The notes beneath the pieces are model-generated. The model was not told where the DNA came from. It searched no databases and saw nothing but the letters and a program-made list of their open reading frames with translations. Below, one piece after another: positions 22,201-32,483 of a stretch of DNA of 64,000 nt (within the stretch, counting starts at the first letter, position 1; each line of letters begins with the position of its first letter). A program made the position numbers and the translations under genes. Source of the stretch: Hanleya hanleyi (lineage: Eukaryota; Mollusca; Polyplacophora; Lepidopleurida; Hanleyidae); NCBI GenBank assembly GCA_036873755.1, contig JAVTVY010019539.1:1-64000 (forward strand), given 5' to 3'.

Positions 22201-22940
22201 GTGAGCGGCCTTACGGCATTTAGAAAGATGTCCTGGTTGCTGAAGTTCTTAGAGTGAGGTGTGGCAACCCCAGCCCCGACACGCGATTTATGGTGCTATA
22301 GTCAGTGGCAGCCCGCCCACGAAACTACAAGGTTACAGGGTGTGAGCTTTGTCCCAGAGATTCCGCACGATATCGATCAAGCGTATTTCTTCGACCCCGA
22401 GCAGACAAACGTGGTAGTGCTAGATGATCTGATGAGTGCGGCCAAGGACAATTCATACGTGGCCGACTTGTTTATCAAAGGATCTCATTATCGAAATCTG
22501 TCCGTCATCTATGTGACCCAGAATGTCTTTCCTCAAGGGAAGGCTTCCAGAGATATTGCCTTGAACTGCCAATACTTTGTGTTGTTCTCAAATCTCATCG
22601 ACAAAGCACAAATCCGTGTTTGATAGTCGAATTGATCCTCAGAATATCGACCATTTCATGCTGGCGTTTCGAGCGCGACAGGCCATCCATACGGCTACCT
22701 GTTCGCAGACTTAAACGCTCATAACTCCGAAGATCGCCGGTTGACGACCCACCTGCTACCCGGCGAGGGGTCACCACACCATCATATACCACATCACCAT
22801 CCACCGAGTCAAAACCTGGGAGTACCCGTTCAGCAGCAGCAACCCGCTCCCATACAGTGGATCCCTTTTCATACCATCAGTCTCGGAATAGCACCCAACC
22901 GTGAAGGACCAACCCAAACCCGTACAAGGGAATGAGCACA
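22201..22940 (+). pseudogene. Packaging-ATPase-like gene, right-arm copy (broken)
   Basis: Seen: a decayed P-loop region at 22201-22254 (GLTAFRKM where a Walker A GxxGxGK[S/T] is expected), a stop at 22255-22257, then 120 open codons with WCYSQWQPAH, Walker B-like NVVVLDDLM (about 22408-22434) and KGSHYRNLSVIYVTQN, with a polar Gln/Asn sensor-like position. The frame shifts near 22621 and again near 22690, after which a Pro/Gln/His-rich C-terminal part runs to about 22935. The layout (P-loop, Asp-Asp Walker B, Gln-Asn) is like A32/IVa2-type genome-packaging ATPases of small DNA viruses and Polinton-like elements. That family call is inference. It is inactive on sequence grounds. Confidence 0.5.
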
Positions 22941-22942
22941 AC

Positions 22943-23180
22943 ATGAACTCGAGGCTATGGCAGGATTTGTTCAAAGAAAGTATGGACGCCGAGATGGGCG
23001 AGACGTTGGAGGCCACAGCAAACAAGTTTCACCGCAAAGGGTATTAAGGAGGAAGCCGCAATTCTAACCCATAACACATTGGCACCTAGACTACGACGGG
23101 CTTTACGTCAGCAGTATGCCGAGCTCGTGACCCATATAAAATTCCTGGACAAGGAACCGGTTCATATAGAAATCGAAAGA
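22943..23180 (+). pseudogene. Unknown element protein 2, right-arm copy
   Basis: It starts MNSRLWQDLFKESMDAEMG like the left-arm copy, then meets a stop at about 23044. Beyond it, KLVPKQRR- and ELVTHKKLLD-like coding is still visible in shifted frames to about 23150, where it breaks off into the zinc-finger-like gene. Sequence corresponding to the left-arm region 20030-20277 is missing. Confidence 0.4.
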
Positions 23181-23189
23181 ACAGCGTCG

Positions 23190-23760
23190 ATTCAACCATC
23201 AACATGGGTTATACATCCTACATGATATGATGCGACACCAGAAGGCTTTCCATCCAGACTCCAAGAAGCCCATTGAGGAGGTAGATACAGAGACTGCTGA
23301 GAGTCTATTTACTGATACGAAGTGCTTGATCTCAGTTAGTCAGACTACATCCCAGGAAAGCGAGGATGCGCCTACCTTTTGGGATCGTATTTTGAGAGCA
23401 GCTATTAATACTCACGCTGCAGCGATCGAGGACGCCGGACAGGGTAAATTACAAGAGGCGTACATCAAAAAGCGTTCCAGCATCAGAAAACAGCCATGGT
23501 GATCTATGAACAGTATAACCTGCTACCGCTTGAAATGAGAGGCGACCCCACGCACATGCCCATCCTGAAGACCAAGCGTCACTTGATGAGGATATGGGGC
23601 TACCATCCACCGAGGCCCAGGAAAATGCGATCAGAATGCACAAACAACTGTTTGAGGACATGCTGCCTGAATATCCTGGACTCGCCGACGAGGATTCGAA
23701 CGTACGGATCAGAGCGAACATGACCGAGGATTGAACTTTCTGAAAGGACGGCTCTGATTG
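23190..23760 (+). pseudogene. Possible zinc-finger protein remnant, right arm
   Basis: RHQKAFHPDSKKPIEEVDTE (from about 23230) starts a 91-codon open part with AESLFTDT and FWDRILRAAINTHAAAIED. A frameshift near 23490 leads to YEQYNLLPLEMRGDP and a further shifted C-terminal part ending near 23730 before the CGGCTCTGATTGG motif. It matches the minus-strand 19190-19900 copy. The His-rich start suggests the end of a C2H2-like finger. The acidic, helical remainder is not recognised. Confidence 0.4.
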
Positions 23761-23985
23761 GACAAGAGCAACTTAAATTGTAATATACCCAACGCGGCTC
23801 CCCCAGCCTGGGTATGATGTACTGGAAGGGATTATAAACCATTTGGACGTTTAGGAACGTGTTGATCTTTCGCTTTTTATCTGTTCAAATCCAATCATAA
23901 GTATACATGCACCGGGCGTTGGTAGTGGTGATGTCACCGCCCGGTGGTGGTGATGTTTGTACATATAGGGATGAATTCGTTACTG
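23735..23985 (-). promoter_or_regulatory. Right-arm regulatory-like block
   Basis: It contains CGGCTCTGATTGGACAAGAGC (23742-23762, with an inverted CCAAT box), a TACCCAACGCGGCTCC-CCCAGC-TGGGTA hairpin-like block, and the minus-strand TATA/GC-dyad module (CATCCCTATATGTACAAACA, then CACCACCGGGCGGTGA) at 23908-23981. The same elements occur inverted in the left arm. Confidence 0.4.
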
Positions 23986-24239
23986 AAAATCTGTCCACAA
24001 AGGTCGCAGGGCAAATATACTGGGTGTCTGCTTTCTCTACTGCCAATGGGGCAACTGGACTTTCCCTATTTCTGATGATGTCACATTAGTCTTCCCCACA
24101 CGGTACAATAGCGGCGTAAGGTAGCTGGATGGAAAAATCTCCTCCAAACTCACTCCATAGTACCTCCGAGACTCCCCTTTCTCCACTACTCTCATGAGAC
24201 TTATAAGTAGAACAGGGGCTTTCCCGGAAAATTTCTCGA

Positions 24240-24500
24240 AGGGCAAATATATGCCCACGAATGCTTCACACTGATGCCTCATACGGCCCGATCGGACCAC
24301 CTGGACCCTAAAACGTCCAGTGCCCAAACACTCACCATTCCCTGTCGGCGCCCGCGTAGAATGTTGAAAATGGCCAACACATTAGTCGGACGCTCCTCCA
24401 AGAGAGCTTCAACATAAGATCTCATATGACCAAAACGGACCACCAGTGGGGTCCCCCTAGACCCCAAAACCCCCACTCCAACGCTACTTGCCCAATGCGC
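24240..24500 (+). repeat. Satellite-like units in right arm
   Basis: About two diverged units of the type found at 1-1125: AATGCTTCACACTGATGCCTCATACG, ATCGGACCACC, GACCCTAAAACG and CCCTGTCGGCGCCCGCGTAGAATG, in the same order. It is the inverted counterpart of 18420-18680. Confidence 0.6.
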
Positions 24501-24789
24501 ATGGTGCCTTTTTCAAAAAAATCGCCGTTTGGCTCCGAGACCCTTCCCATCGTGTTCTACGTGGTGAGACGAGAACAATAAGATGCCAAACCCCATAGTA
24601 AAATCCACAAGAAAAAAATGACCCCCTCATCCCATTCATGCATTCCCCTTATAGATTCAGTCACTGGAGCCAGGGCGAGATGACTCTTGCTGGACCGTCA
24701 CGTCAACGGAAGTTAGTCACCCGAAGTAACCCCGATGTGACCCTGAGCTCACGTGATCGGATGTGACGTGATCTTTCAGAAATAGTACC

Positions 24790-25490
24790 CAGTTACTGAG
24801 CCTGTATGGGCCTATCCAGGCCTAATGAACTTTTTAAAAAATTCCACCGCTTGGCATCGTGTTCTACAGCTCGAGGCGAGAAAAACAAGATACCACAACC
24901 CATACCGCAAATGTCCAGGAGTGGGTTTTCCAGTGGGACCTACATTGTCCACTGAGCCAGTATGGGCCTATACAGGCCTACCTGAATTTTTTTTTTTTTT
25001 TTTTAATTTCACCGCTTAACTTCGAGACCCCTCCGATCGTGCTCTACAGCTCGAGACGAGAAAAACAAGATCCCACAACCCATACCGCAAATGTCTAGGA
25101 GTGGGTTTCCCAGTGAGACAAACATTGTCTACTGAGCGAGTATGGGCCTATCCAGGCCTACCTGAACTTTTCCAAAAATTTCACCGCTTGGCTTCGAGAC
25201 CCCTCCCATCATGTTCCATGTGGTGAGAGGAGAAAAACAGGATGCCACAACCCATACCGCAAATGTCTAGGAGTGGGTTTCCCAGTGAGACAAACATTGT
25301 CAACTGAGCGAGTATGGGCCTATCCAGGCCTACCTGAACTTTTCCAAAAATTTCACCGCTTGGCTTCGAGACCCCTCCCATCATGTTCCATGTGGTAAGA
25401 GGAGAAAAACAGGATGCCACAACCCATACCGCAAATGTCCATGAGTGGGTTTCCCAGTGGAACCAACATTGTCCACTGAGCCAGTATGGA
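24790..25490. repeat. 156-180-bp repeat units, right arm
   Basis: Five ACTGAG(C/T)(C/G)AGTATGG marks at about 24795, 24951, 25132, 25303 and 25475. The last two units are nearly identical (spacing 172 bp), with CTTGGCTTCGAGACCCCTCC and CATACCGCAAATGTC inside. It is the inverted partner of 17470-18120. Confidence 0.8.
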
Positions 25491-25879
25491 CCTATGTTTT
25501 ACAGGAAATTTCCCATCCACGCTCTGGAAAAACCCCGGATGACGTCATAATCTATAAATAGAACAGGAATGGAATAATTTCAGTTGCCTACTAAAACTAT
25601 CCTCGGCTATTCGATTGGTTAAAATTCTAACGATTTCATTTATTCAAATACAGCACACTTTGGTCACTTTGAGTCTACCGTCCTTGTTACGCCAGAATCC
25701 CTCATTTTGACCTAAAAAAAATAACACCGCCCGAAGATTGGCTGAAATAACTGAACATGACCGGAGGTGACGTCATCCGTGAAATAGTACCCCATTAAAT
25801 TTTAAATTTTGAGCATCATTTTGACGACAGAATTTGTACTTTATATACTACTCCTGTTTGTACTGCATCGGTTCAGTGT

Positions 25880-27930
25880 AAATGGTCTATGGCCGTAATG
25901 AACGGTGTGATGTCACAACGATGGAGTATTTAGTTCTTTTACCTGGTTAGAGCAATCCCGTTTTCTAAAATGGAGGTAAAATTGGTCGTTTTTGTTCAAT
26001 AAATCAGTTATCATAATGAATTCAGCAAAATCATCTTGAGGAGCACGTAGGCATATAGCTTTACCTTTGACCTTGACCTGGAGAGATATAGGCCTACAAA
26101 GTTGAGTTTGATTTTGTATATATCGACCAAACACATGCGAGCAGGCATCTGAGAGTTAGAATGTAAGTACTTAAAGAAACTCCCCATATGTTCCAAGAAA
26201 ATATATAGGTCAGACAAGCTGTTTTCGCGTTCTGTCCCCTGAAGGCGTTTTACTTGTGACCAGAATGCAGCTAAAACGATACTGCTGACATTCTACCATA
26301 GTGGAAGTCTGCATGACATGTTTGTGGCCACGATCCCCATTGTTTTTTTTTATTATTACGTAGTCAAACTTCTGAGTTTTGATTTATTTTTAAATTATAT
26401 AAATTTTGAATATGGACAGCTATCAACTGCATATTCGGTACATTTATTAACACGTTGAAGCTCTCAAAGAATGTTCTTTTGATTTTGACCTTTGACCTAT
26501 AAAATCGTTTTATTTGAGGTGAAAGATCCAAGCTCAACTCGTAAACGGCTCAACCAATTAGAGCACAAACTGGCATAGATTAAGTATATCAATTCAAACA
26601 TCGAAATTATGGCCTTCATTTTCTCCGAAAGTAGGTTAGTGACAGCATTGAAACCAACTCTTCGTATAGAACGCTGAACGGTCTTTCGATTGCCATTACA
26701 TAACTGCGGCTCTGATGTGGCCTTGATCTTGAACATCACGTGGTGTAAAAAGTGTCTTAGTTATTCTCTCCAGAAGTATTACATATGTGATTCTGAAATT
26801 TGAATTACATGATCCCCATAACACAAGAATAAAGTGAATGAAGTTTAGACCTGGCCTTGACCTTCGTTCCAAAGTTATCGCCCTTTCCGTTTTCGAGTAT
26901 TATGGCTTGTACCCTAAAACTGTTACGCATTTAAACTTCAAATTTGCATATCATTATCGGGTGGTCCAACAGCATCAATGTAGCATTGGAAAAGAATTAC
27001 CAGCAATAATTGGAGATAAGTGAGGAAAACCGAAATTTTCATTCCATTTATTTGGAGTGAAAACGGTTGAATCGCCAATCACTAATTTGATATAAGTTTG
27101 AGAGGAAATATGCATCAAAGCGTATCTGTGATACTTTTCATAATATTAAAAAATAGTTTCTGGAATCTTAATGTACAGGATTTGCTAGCGGGCACTTATC
27201 AAACTATTAAAGTAATTGACTTCGCGTATATAACTCGACGCCAACTTAATTGTCCACGTGCATTACAGGAGTCGTAAGTCGTGAAGTCATGCTAAAGTTT
27301 AGTGAGATTTATATTTCGCCTGTACCGGTCCAGGCATACCGTGTGCGCAATTAACCCTGTTTTGGGACCTGTCCTGGCCTGGGGAGGGGAGAGGGAGGGG
27401 GATGGCCGAAATGGTCTTCCCTCCTAAGAGAGTTTCAGCTCTCCATTTTTTTGTTATCTGAGTTATTATTTGATTGAGCTCGCTGGCTTTAGGGATGGAA
27501 AGACCGGGTCACTGTCCACAGTATCTAGTTTTTGTTTTGTGTCGTGCGCGTTTTTATTTGTGAGGGGGGGGGGGGGGCAATATTGTCTCCCTTGTGAGAA
27601 AGTACCCTCCCGGATAGCAGTGTTCAATTTGTGAATAAAATTTGGCAGAAAAATCATAAAATATTGTTAAATCTGTGAATGCAATGTTTGCTTATCAACA
27701 CCAGTTGGTTTTTTTTCTGCTGAGAGAGTGGGAAGAGAAATTATATATATTTTTTCTATCTGTATTTCTGTCGCGATTGCTCGCGCACTCGCCCATTTGT
27801 CCTGGTAAGTTAATGTAATGTATAATATTTGTAAGATGTTCATCTATCCACGGCAGAGCTAAATGCCGGACGAAGTCCGAGAAAATCGAATCTACAGCGC
27901 TCACATGGCATATGAAGATAAAAACGCAGA
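25880..27930. other. Gene-free spacer with TGACCTTTGACC words
   Basis: TTTGACCTTGACCT, TTTGACCTTTGACCTA and GGCCTTGACCTT occur near 26070, 26490 and 26855, a pattern common in dispersed invertebrate repeats. A 13-base G run lies near 27565. The short open frames here (61-80 codons) have no recognisable domains. Confidence 0.35.
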
Positions 27931-27935
27931 AGAAT

Positions 27936-28374
27936 AGCTGGCTTCTTTGAACTTTAACAAACTAAGTGAAAGAGAATCAGAAAAACTAGAATTGACAGCA
28001 TTATTAAAAAACATGAAAAACGGAGAAACCCCTGGTTTAGACGGATACTCAGCTGAGTTTTATACGGTGTTCTGGAATAAAATAGGGGGGGTTGTTCTTA
28101 GACTGATTAATGATGGATTCAAAAAACGGCGAGTTATCCATTACTCAACGCCAAGGTGTTATAACTTGTCTCCCTAAGCCAAATAAACCTAGAAATTTTA
28201 TTAAAAACTGGAGACCTATCACTCTTCTAAATCTAAGCCATAAGTTAGCCTCTGCGTGTATTGTCAATCGGTTGAAGTCAGTACTAGATCAGTTGATAGT
28301 CGAGGACCAAAAGGGTTCACACCAGGCAGATATATCGGGGAGAATATCCGTCTTATCTATGACATTGTCTTGTT
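27936..28374 (+). pseudogene. LINE reverse transcriptase, finger region
   Basis: GETPGLDGYSAEFYTVFW and then, after a frameshift near 28120, PKPNKPRNFIKNWRPITLLN and IVNRLKSVLDQLI: the classic blocks leading to the RT palm (S/G-PGxDG, LIPK, NWRPISLLN). The frame is cut by the foldback starting near 28375. Premature breaks show it is dead. Confidence 0.8.
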
Positions 28375-28690
28375 GATCCACTGATAAGCTTGGAATTATG
28401 CATAAGCAAAGTCACTCACAGTTAACAAACGCATACTGACAGTCAAAGTTATATTTGTCATCATCAGGAGAAATGTGGCATTTTCATACATAGCTACAGA
28501 ATATATACAGTTACTGAGAAGATAACCGCTTAGCATGTGATCTTCTCAGCAACTGTATATATTCTGTAGATATGTATGAAAATGACACATTTCTCCTGAT
28601 GATGACAAATATAACTTTGTCGAAATATTGAGACAGTCAATATGCGTTTGATAACTTTATTCGGAGTGACTCTGCTTACGCGCTATGACA
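28375..28690. mobile_element. Foldback MITE of about 315 bp
   Basis: The arms are reverse complements over about 130 bp. The left arm ends AGGAGAAATGTGGCATTTTC, and the right arm has ATGACACATTTCTCCTGATG. The centre is AGAAGATAACCGC...GATCTTCTCAG. The right arm reads CTCCTGATGATGACAAATATAACTTTGTCGAAA, which looks like part of a hammerhead core (see findings). It splits the RT frame. No clear target duplication was identified. Confidence 0.7.
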
Positions 28691-29290
28691 TTATGTTTGC
28701 AACAAAGGATAACAGCTAAAAGCCTACCTGGGTTACTTTTGTTGGTAGATTTTGAAAAAGCATTTGACTCTATCTCGTGGTCATTTCTTGAAAAAGTAAT
28801 AAAAGCCTTCAACTTTGGGGAGAAAATCCAAAAATGGATTAAGCTACTGTACTTCAAAACTCAGACCTGTGTTATTCAAAACGGCCATCTCTCATCCTTC
28901 TTCGATATAAGCAGAGGATGTAGACAAGCGATCCAGTATCTCCATACCTGTTTCTGTTTTATGCAGAAATGATACGATGATACGGACAAATACTAAAATA
29001 AAGGGGATTGAAATAAATGATACGGAATTCAAAATTAGCCTATATGCAGATGATACTCAAATAATACTCGATGGATTCGAGAAATCCTTAAAAGAGGCCT
29101 TAAATTGTTTTGCTTTATTTTATAAATTGTCGGGCCTGAAAAGAAATGACATCCGCAGTCTGGATCGGGTCGCGGACGGGCTCCGACACCAAACTATGTG
29201 AACATATTAAGCTGGACTGGGTAAATAATTTCATACTGCTGGGAATACGTTTTTCCACAGCAGACTTACAAGGTATTTGGAAAATAAGGT
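28691..29290 (+). pseudogene. LINE reverse transcriptase, palm region
   Basis: LLVDFEKAFDSISWSFLEKV (first catalytic Asp; from about 28740), then SRGCRQ followed by a frameshift near 28930, then ISLYADDTQIILDGF with the catalytic YADD at 29043-29054. Just after SGLK a roughly 45-bp stretch (29136-29190) reads out of family. The frame resumes with KLDWVNNFILLGIRFS to the foldback at 29298. Catalytic residues survive but the frame does not. Confidence 0.8.
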
Positions 29291-29297
29291 ATCTGGG

Positions 29298-29471
29298 AAA
29301 ACACAATGCTATTCTATAGATAACAACTTCTTTATTGCTGTAGAGCTGACGTTTCGTTGGAGATACGTCCAACTTTTTCATTAGCTTTGAAAAAGTTGGA
29401 AGTATCTCCAACGAAACGTCAGCTCCACAGCAATAAAGAAGTTGTTATCCATAGAATAGCATTGTGTTATA
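29298..29471. mobile_element. Foldback element of about 174 bp
   Basis: Arms of about 80 bp. The left ends, AACACAATGCTATTCTATAG and ATAACAACTTCTTTATTGC, are mirrored by GCAATAAAGAAGTTGTTATC and CATAGAATAGCATTGTGTT. Inner arms carry ACGTTTCGTTGGAGATAC. A copy of one arm end is found at 10075-10125, and the 57049-57298 foldback shares the AGAAGTTGTTATCCATA end. Probably a Penelope-type terminal repeat relic or a MITE. Confidence 0.7.
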
Positions 29472-29476
29472 TACGC

Positions 29477-30660
29477 CAACTTCTAAATGCCTATCAAAGA
29501 AATTATCTGGGAAAACTTGAGGGTCTTAAGAGAGAACTTAGTAAATGAAAAATGAGAAATCTGACTCTTTTAGGGAAAGTTACAGTTATCATCACAATGG
29601 CTTTGTCAAAGCTGATACACCTGGTCCTTGCCCTGCCAAATCCTCCAGATGATTTCATTAAAGAAATTAATATAATTCTTTTCAATTTTATATGGAATGG
29701 CGGCAACGATCGAATAAAAAGAACAGTGATCACGCAAGATTACAAAAAGGGCGGTCTAAGGATGATAAACCCTGACAATTTCGTCCACTCTCTGAAAGAA
29801 TCTTGGTTAAGACGATTGAACTTTCAACGACAAAAATGACAAACAATAATGGATGATATAATTCCACAAAAAATATACAGTGTCGGTGGCGAATATATGA
29901 GAATATTGTCTAATGAAACAAAGAACCCTTTTTGGAAAGACACTTTGAAAGCCTGGTATATCTTCGATAAAAAAAAATTAGAAACCGCCGAGGACATATA
30001 TAATGAACCGCTATGGTACAACACAAATTCAAAGAATTCTTCATTTTTCGTCACAAAATGGTATGAACATAAAATTAGATACGTCAGAGATATCGTCGAT
30101 ATAAACGGTAACATAATAAAATTTGAAGATTTCAGAAGCAAATATAAAACGAGTGGAAATTTCTTAGACTATATTAGGCTAACTAAAAACTTACCTACTA
30201 TCTGGTCTAAAACACTTCGCTCAAATTTCAAGGAAGTACGCCAGACATCACCTGGGCTAACAAAATGACTACGTATTTTGTCAAGACAGGGGACGGATAG
30301 ACGCTATTATGATGTAATTGATTATAATGATTCCATCATACCAATATCAGCTGATACATCTTCTTTGAAACTTATAAATCAGGTAGATTGGAACAGTGTA
30401 TGCTGCAGATCTTTCCGTTGTATAGTTGACATCAAACTACGTGATCTGCAGTAAAAATATGATCACTGTAAAAAGGAAACGGTAACACTGGAGCATGTAT
30501 TTTTGGAATGTTCAGGAGCCAAAAAGCCGTGGAAATGTCTAGAAGCCTGGCTAAAGGATACAGTGGGAATGCGGGGTGAAATATCGAACGAAAAAATAGT
30601 CTTGGGCTGGGAAAGAAATAAAAATTGTCTTGATAACCAAAAAATATATTTATGCAACTA
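29477..30660 (+). pseudogene. LINE ORF2 C-terminal domain
   Basis: AYQRNYLGKLEGLKRELSKW, LTLLGKVTVI, KLIHLVLALPNPPDDFIKEI and GGLRMIN form the thumb and connecting region. Stops at 29837-29839 and near 30265 interrupt an otherwise long frame. CKKETVTLEHVFLECSGAKK (about 30470-30530) is the C-x2-C-type knuckle with His and Cys common at LINE ORF2 ends. The 3' untranslated part follows to 31113. Confidence 0.8.
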
Positions 30661-31982
30661 AGTTTGATCAGGGAACTCTCAGCTGGAAAGCTTTACTGAA
30701 CATCATTTACAAGTGCTACTGCAATGAATATTTTGCAGCTAAACTTTCGGGGAATGTTACGAAGTACAAGAAAAAATGGATACCGTTCGAAGATTTCTTT
30801 AAATCCTTTCGACAAAATGAAAAATAAATTGCTTCTAAAGGGCTATCAGCATCAAACAATTAAACGTATAATTTTATTATTGTTAAGCCAAGTGTGGCCA
30901 AGCTGGTTTCTTATGGACCACTTTGGATACAGTTGGGAAATGCGTGTTTGTCAACTGAGTTGTCTTTTCCAAGGGTATTTTTCTGATTGGTGAAGCAAAT
31001 GGGTACAATGGATATTTGTGTTTAGAAAAAATGGGTAACATAAAATGGTGACTAAGGTGCCGTACTAAGACGACTAATTAAAATGGACAGACTTTAACCG
31101 CACAACTCGAACGGGTTATTAATACATAGCTGTCTCTCATTGTTCGTTCAGTATTCCTTGATTGTGTTTTATGAGATATATTGAATAGAACTATATATGG
31201 ACATTCGACACCAATAATAATACTGTTAGTAGATGTATGCAGCTACTCTTTAACCTGGAATACCTGTCCAATTGTTAGAATGGATGCAAATATTATTATG
31301 AAATAAGTTACACAATGAAGAATTACAGTTTTACTCTGTAAATGAACGATTAGAGGCCATCATTCTCGTATACAAAGTTTCCGCTGTATCTTTTATAAAC
31401 TTTTCATATCAGTACTTAAGAAAAGTAGATATACTACTATTTCAGTGAAATATCGAACGAAAAAATAGTCTTGGGCTGGGAAAGAAATAAAAATTGTCTT
31501 GATAACCAAAAAATATATTTATGCAACTAAGTTTGATCAGGGAACTCTCAGCTGGAAAGCTTTACTGAACATCATTTACAAGTGCTACTGCAATGAATAT
31601 TTTGCAGCTAAACTTTCGGGGAATGTTACGAAGTACAAGAAAAAATGGATACCGTTCGAAGATTTCTTTAAATCCTTTCGACAAAATGAAAAATAAATTG
31701 CTTCTAAAGGGCTATCAGCATCAAACAATTAAACGTATAATTTTATTATTGTTAAGCCAAGTGTGGCCAAGCTGGTTTCTTATGGACCACTTTGGATACA
31801 GTTGGGAAATGCGTGTTTGTCAACTGGGTTGTCTTTTCCAAGGGTATTTTTCTGATTGGTGAAGCAAATGGGTACAATGGATATTTGTGTTTAGAAAAAA
31901 TGGGTAACATAAAATGGTGACTAAGGTGCCGTACTAAGACGACTAATTAAAATGGACAGACTTTAACCGCACAACTCGAACG
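30580..31982 (+). repeat. Direct duplication of the LINE 3' tail (869-bp step)
   Basis: 30580-31113 and 31449-31982 are nearly identical over about 534 bp. The differences I noticed are single bases, such as TCAACTGAG versus TCAACTGGG. A 335-bp segment (31114-31448) lies between them and has an inverted copy at 37545-37882. Such closeness next to decayed neighbours means either a recent tandem duplication or an assembly artefact. Confidence 0.85.
31114..31448 (+). repeat. Dispersed repeat, inverted partner at 37545-37882
   Basis: About 90% alike to the reverse complement of 37545-37882, for example GGAATACCTGTCCAATTGTT here versus AACAATTGGACAGGTATTCC there. It is noncoding. The pair brackets the RecQ-like and Harbinger-like elements. 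Confidence 0.8.
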
Positions 31983-32483
31983 GTCAGCTGAGATAAAACG
32001 TTATTGCACTATAGATAGTCTATAAATGATGAACATTATAATCAAACGATTGGTGTTAATTATTTGTAGAACCAACGTTCTACAACGTTCTCTAACTTCT
32101 GGAGGAGCCATTGTTTGCTTTAGTGATTTTGTAAGCGAATAAAGCAGACACAAAATGGTTCGGCCCGCACTTTTGAAAATCGGTTAGCCCTTCATGAGAT
32201 CAATGTGTATTGAGGGAGCTATTCATGAACAAAAGGACTGTGATATCTATTCATAACGCATTGACAGTGTACTCAGACAGCTCGTCAGTGACCGCAAAGG
32301 TGTGAATCAGCGCGTCGAACGAGTTCCTGCGGTTTTTGATATTCTAATATCTAATTTAAAACAGCATATTAGAATTATACCCAACTAGAATGTCAGATAT
32401 TAGTAAATGTATCTTTCTAAACTTGACTTTGATGTCCATTTGAAAAGAAAATCAGTATAAAATTTGGGCGTCAATTGGCATAA

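Larger units (their letters stand above)
17105..25875. mobile_element. Palindromic virus-like element (two inverted copies)
   Basis: The left arm (17105 to about 22000) and the right arm (about 22200 to 25875) are imperfect reverse complements, both in coding and terminal parts. The outermost shared block is AGTAGTATATAAAG...AATTCTGTCG (17111-17145, and inverted at 25832-25868). Each arm carries, from the centre outwards, an ATPase-like gene, a second unknown protein, a possible zinc-finger protein, a TATA/GC-dyad module, 150-bp satellite-like units and 156-180-bp units with ACTGAGCCAGTATGG. The left arm is longer because of a Penelope-like insertion (20826-21662) and extra coding sequence. 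I read it as a head-to-head inverted duplication of one virus-like or Polinton-like element. The family assignment is inference. Confidence 0.65.
27936..31113 (+). mobile_element. LINE (L1/Tx1-like non-LTR retrotransposon), 5'-truncated
   Basis: Starts inside the reverse-transcriptase finger region and runs to the 3' end, in the usual order of an ORF2: fingers, palm with YADD, thumb, long connecting domain and a Cys/His knuckle. The endonuclease and ORF1 are absent. It is interrupted by foldback elements at 28375-28690 and 29298-29471. The L1/Tx1-type assignment rests on LLVDFEKAFDSISWSFLEK, IKGIEIND and the LIHLxLALPNPP motif; the exact clade is uncertain. Confidence 0.8.

Noticed and set aside
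27555..27580. Poly-G run as a possible quadruplex signal
   Set aside because: A single 13-base homopolymer is as likely to be sequencing or slippage noise; there is no supporting context.
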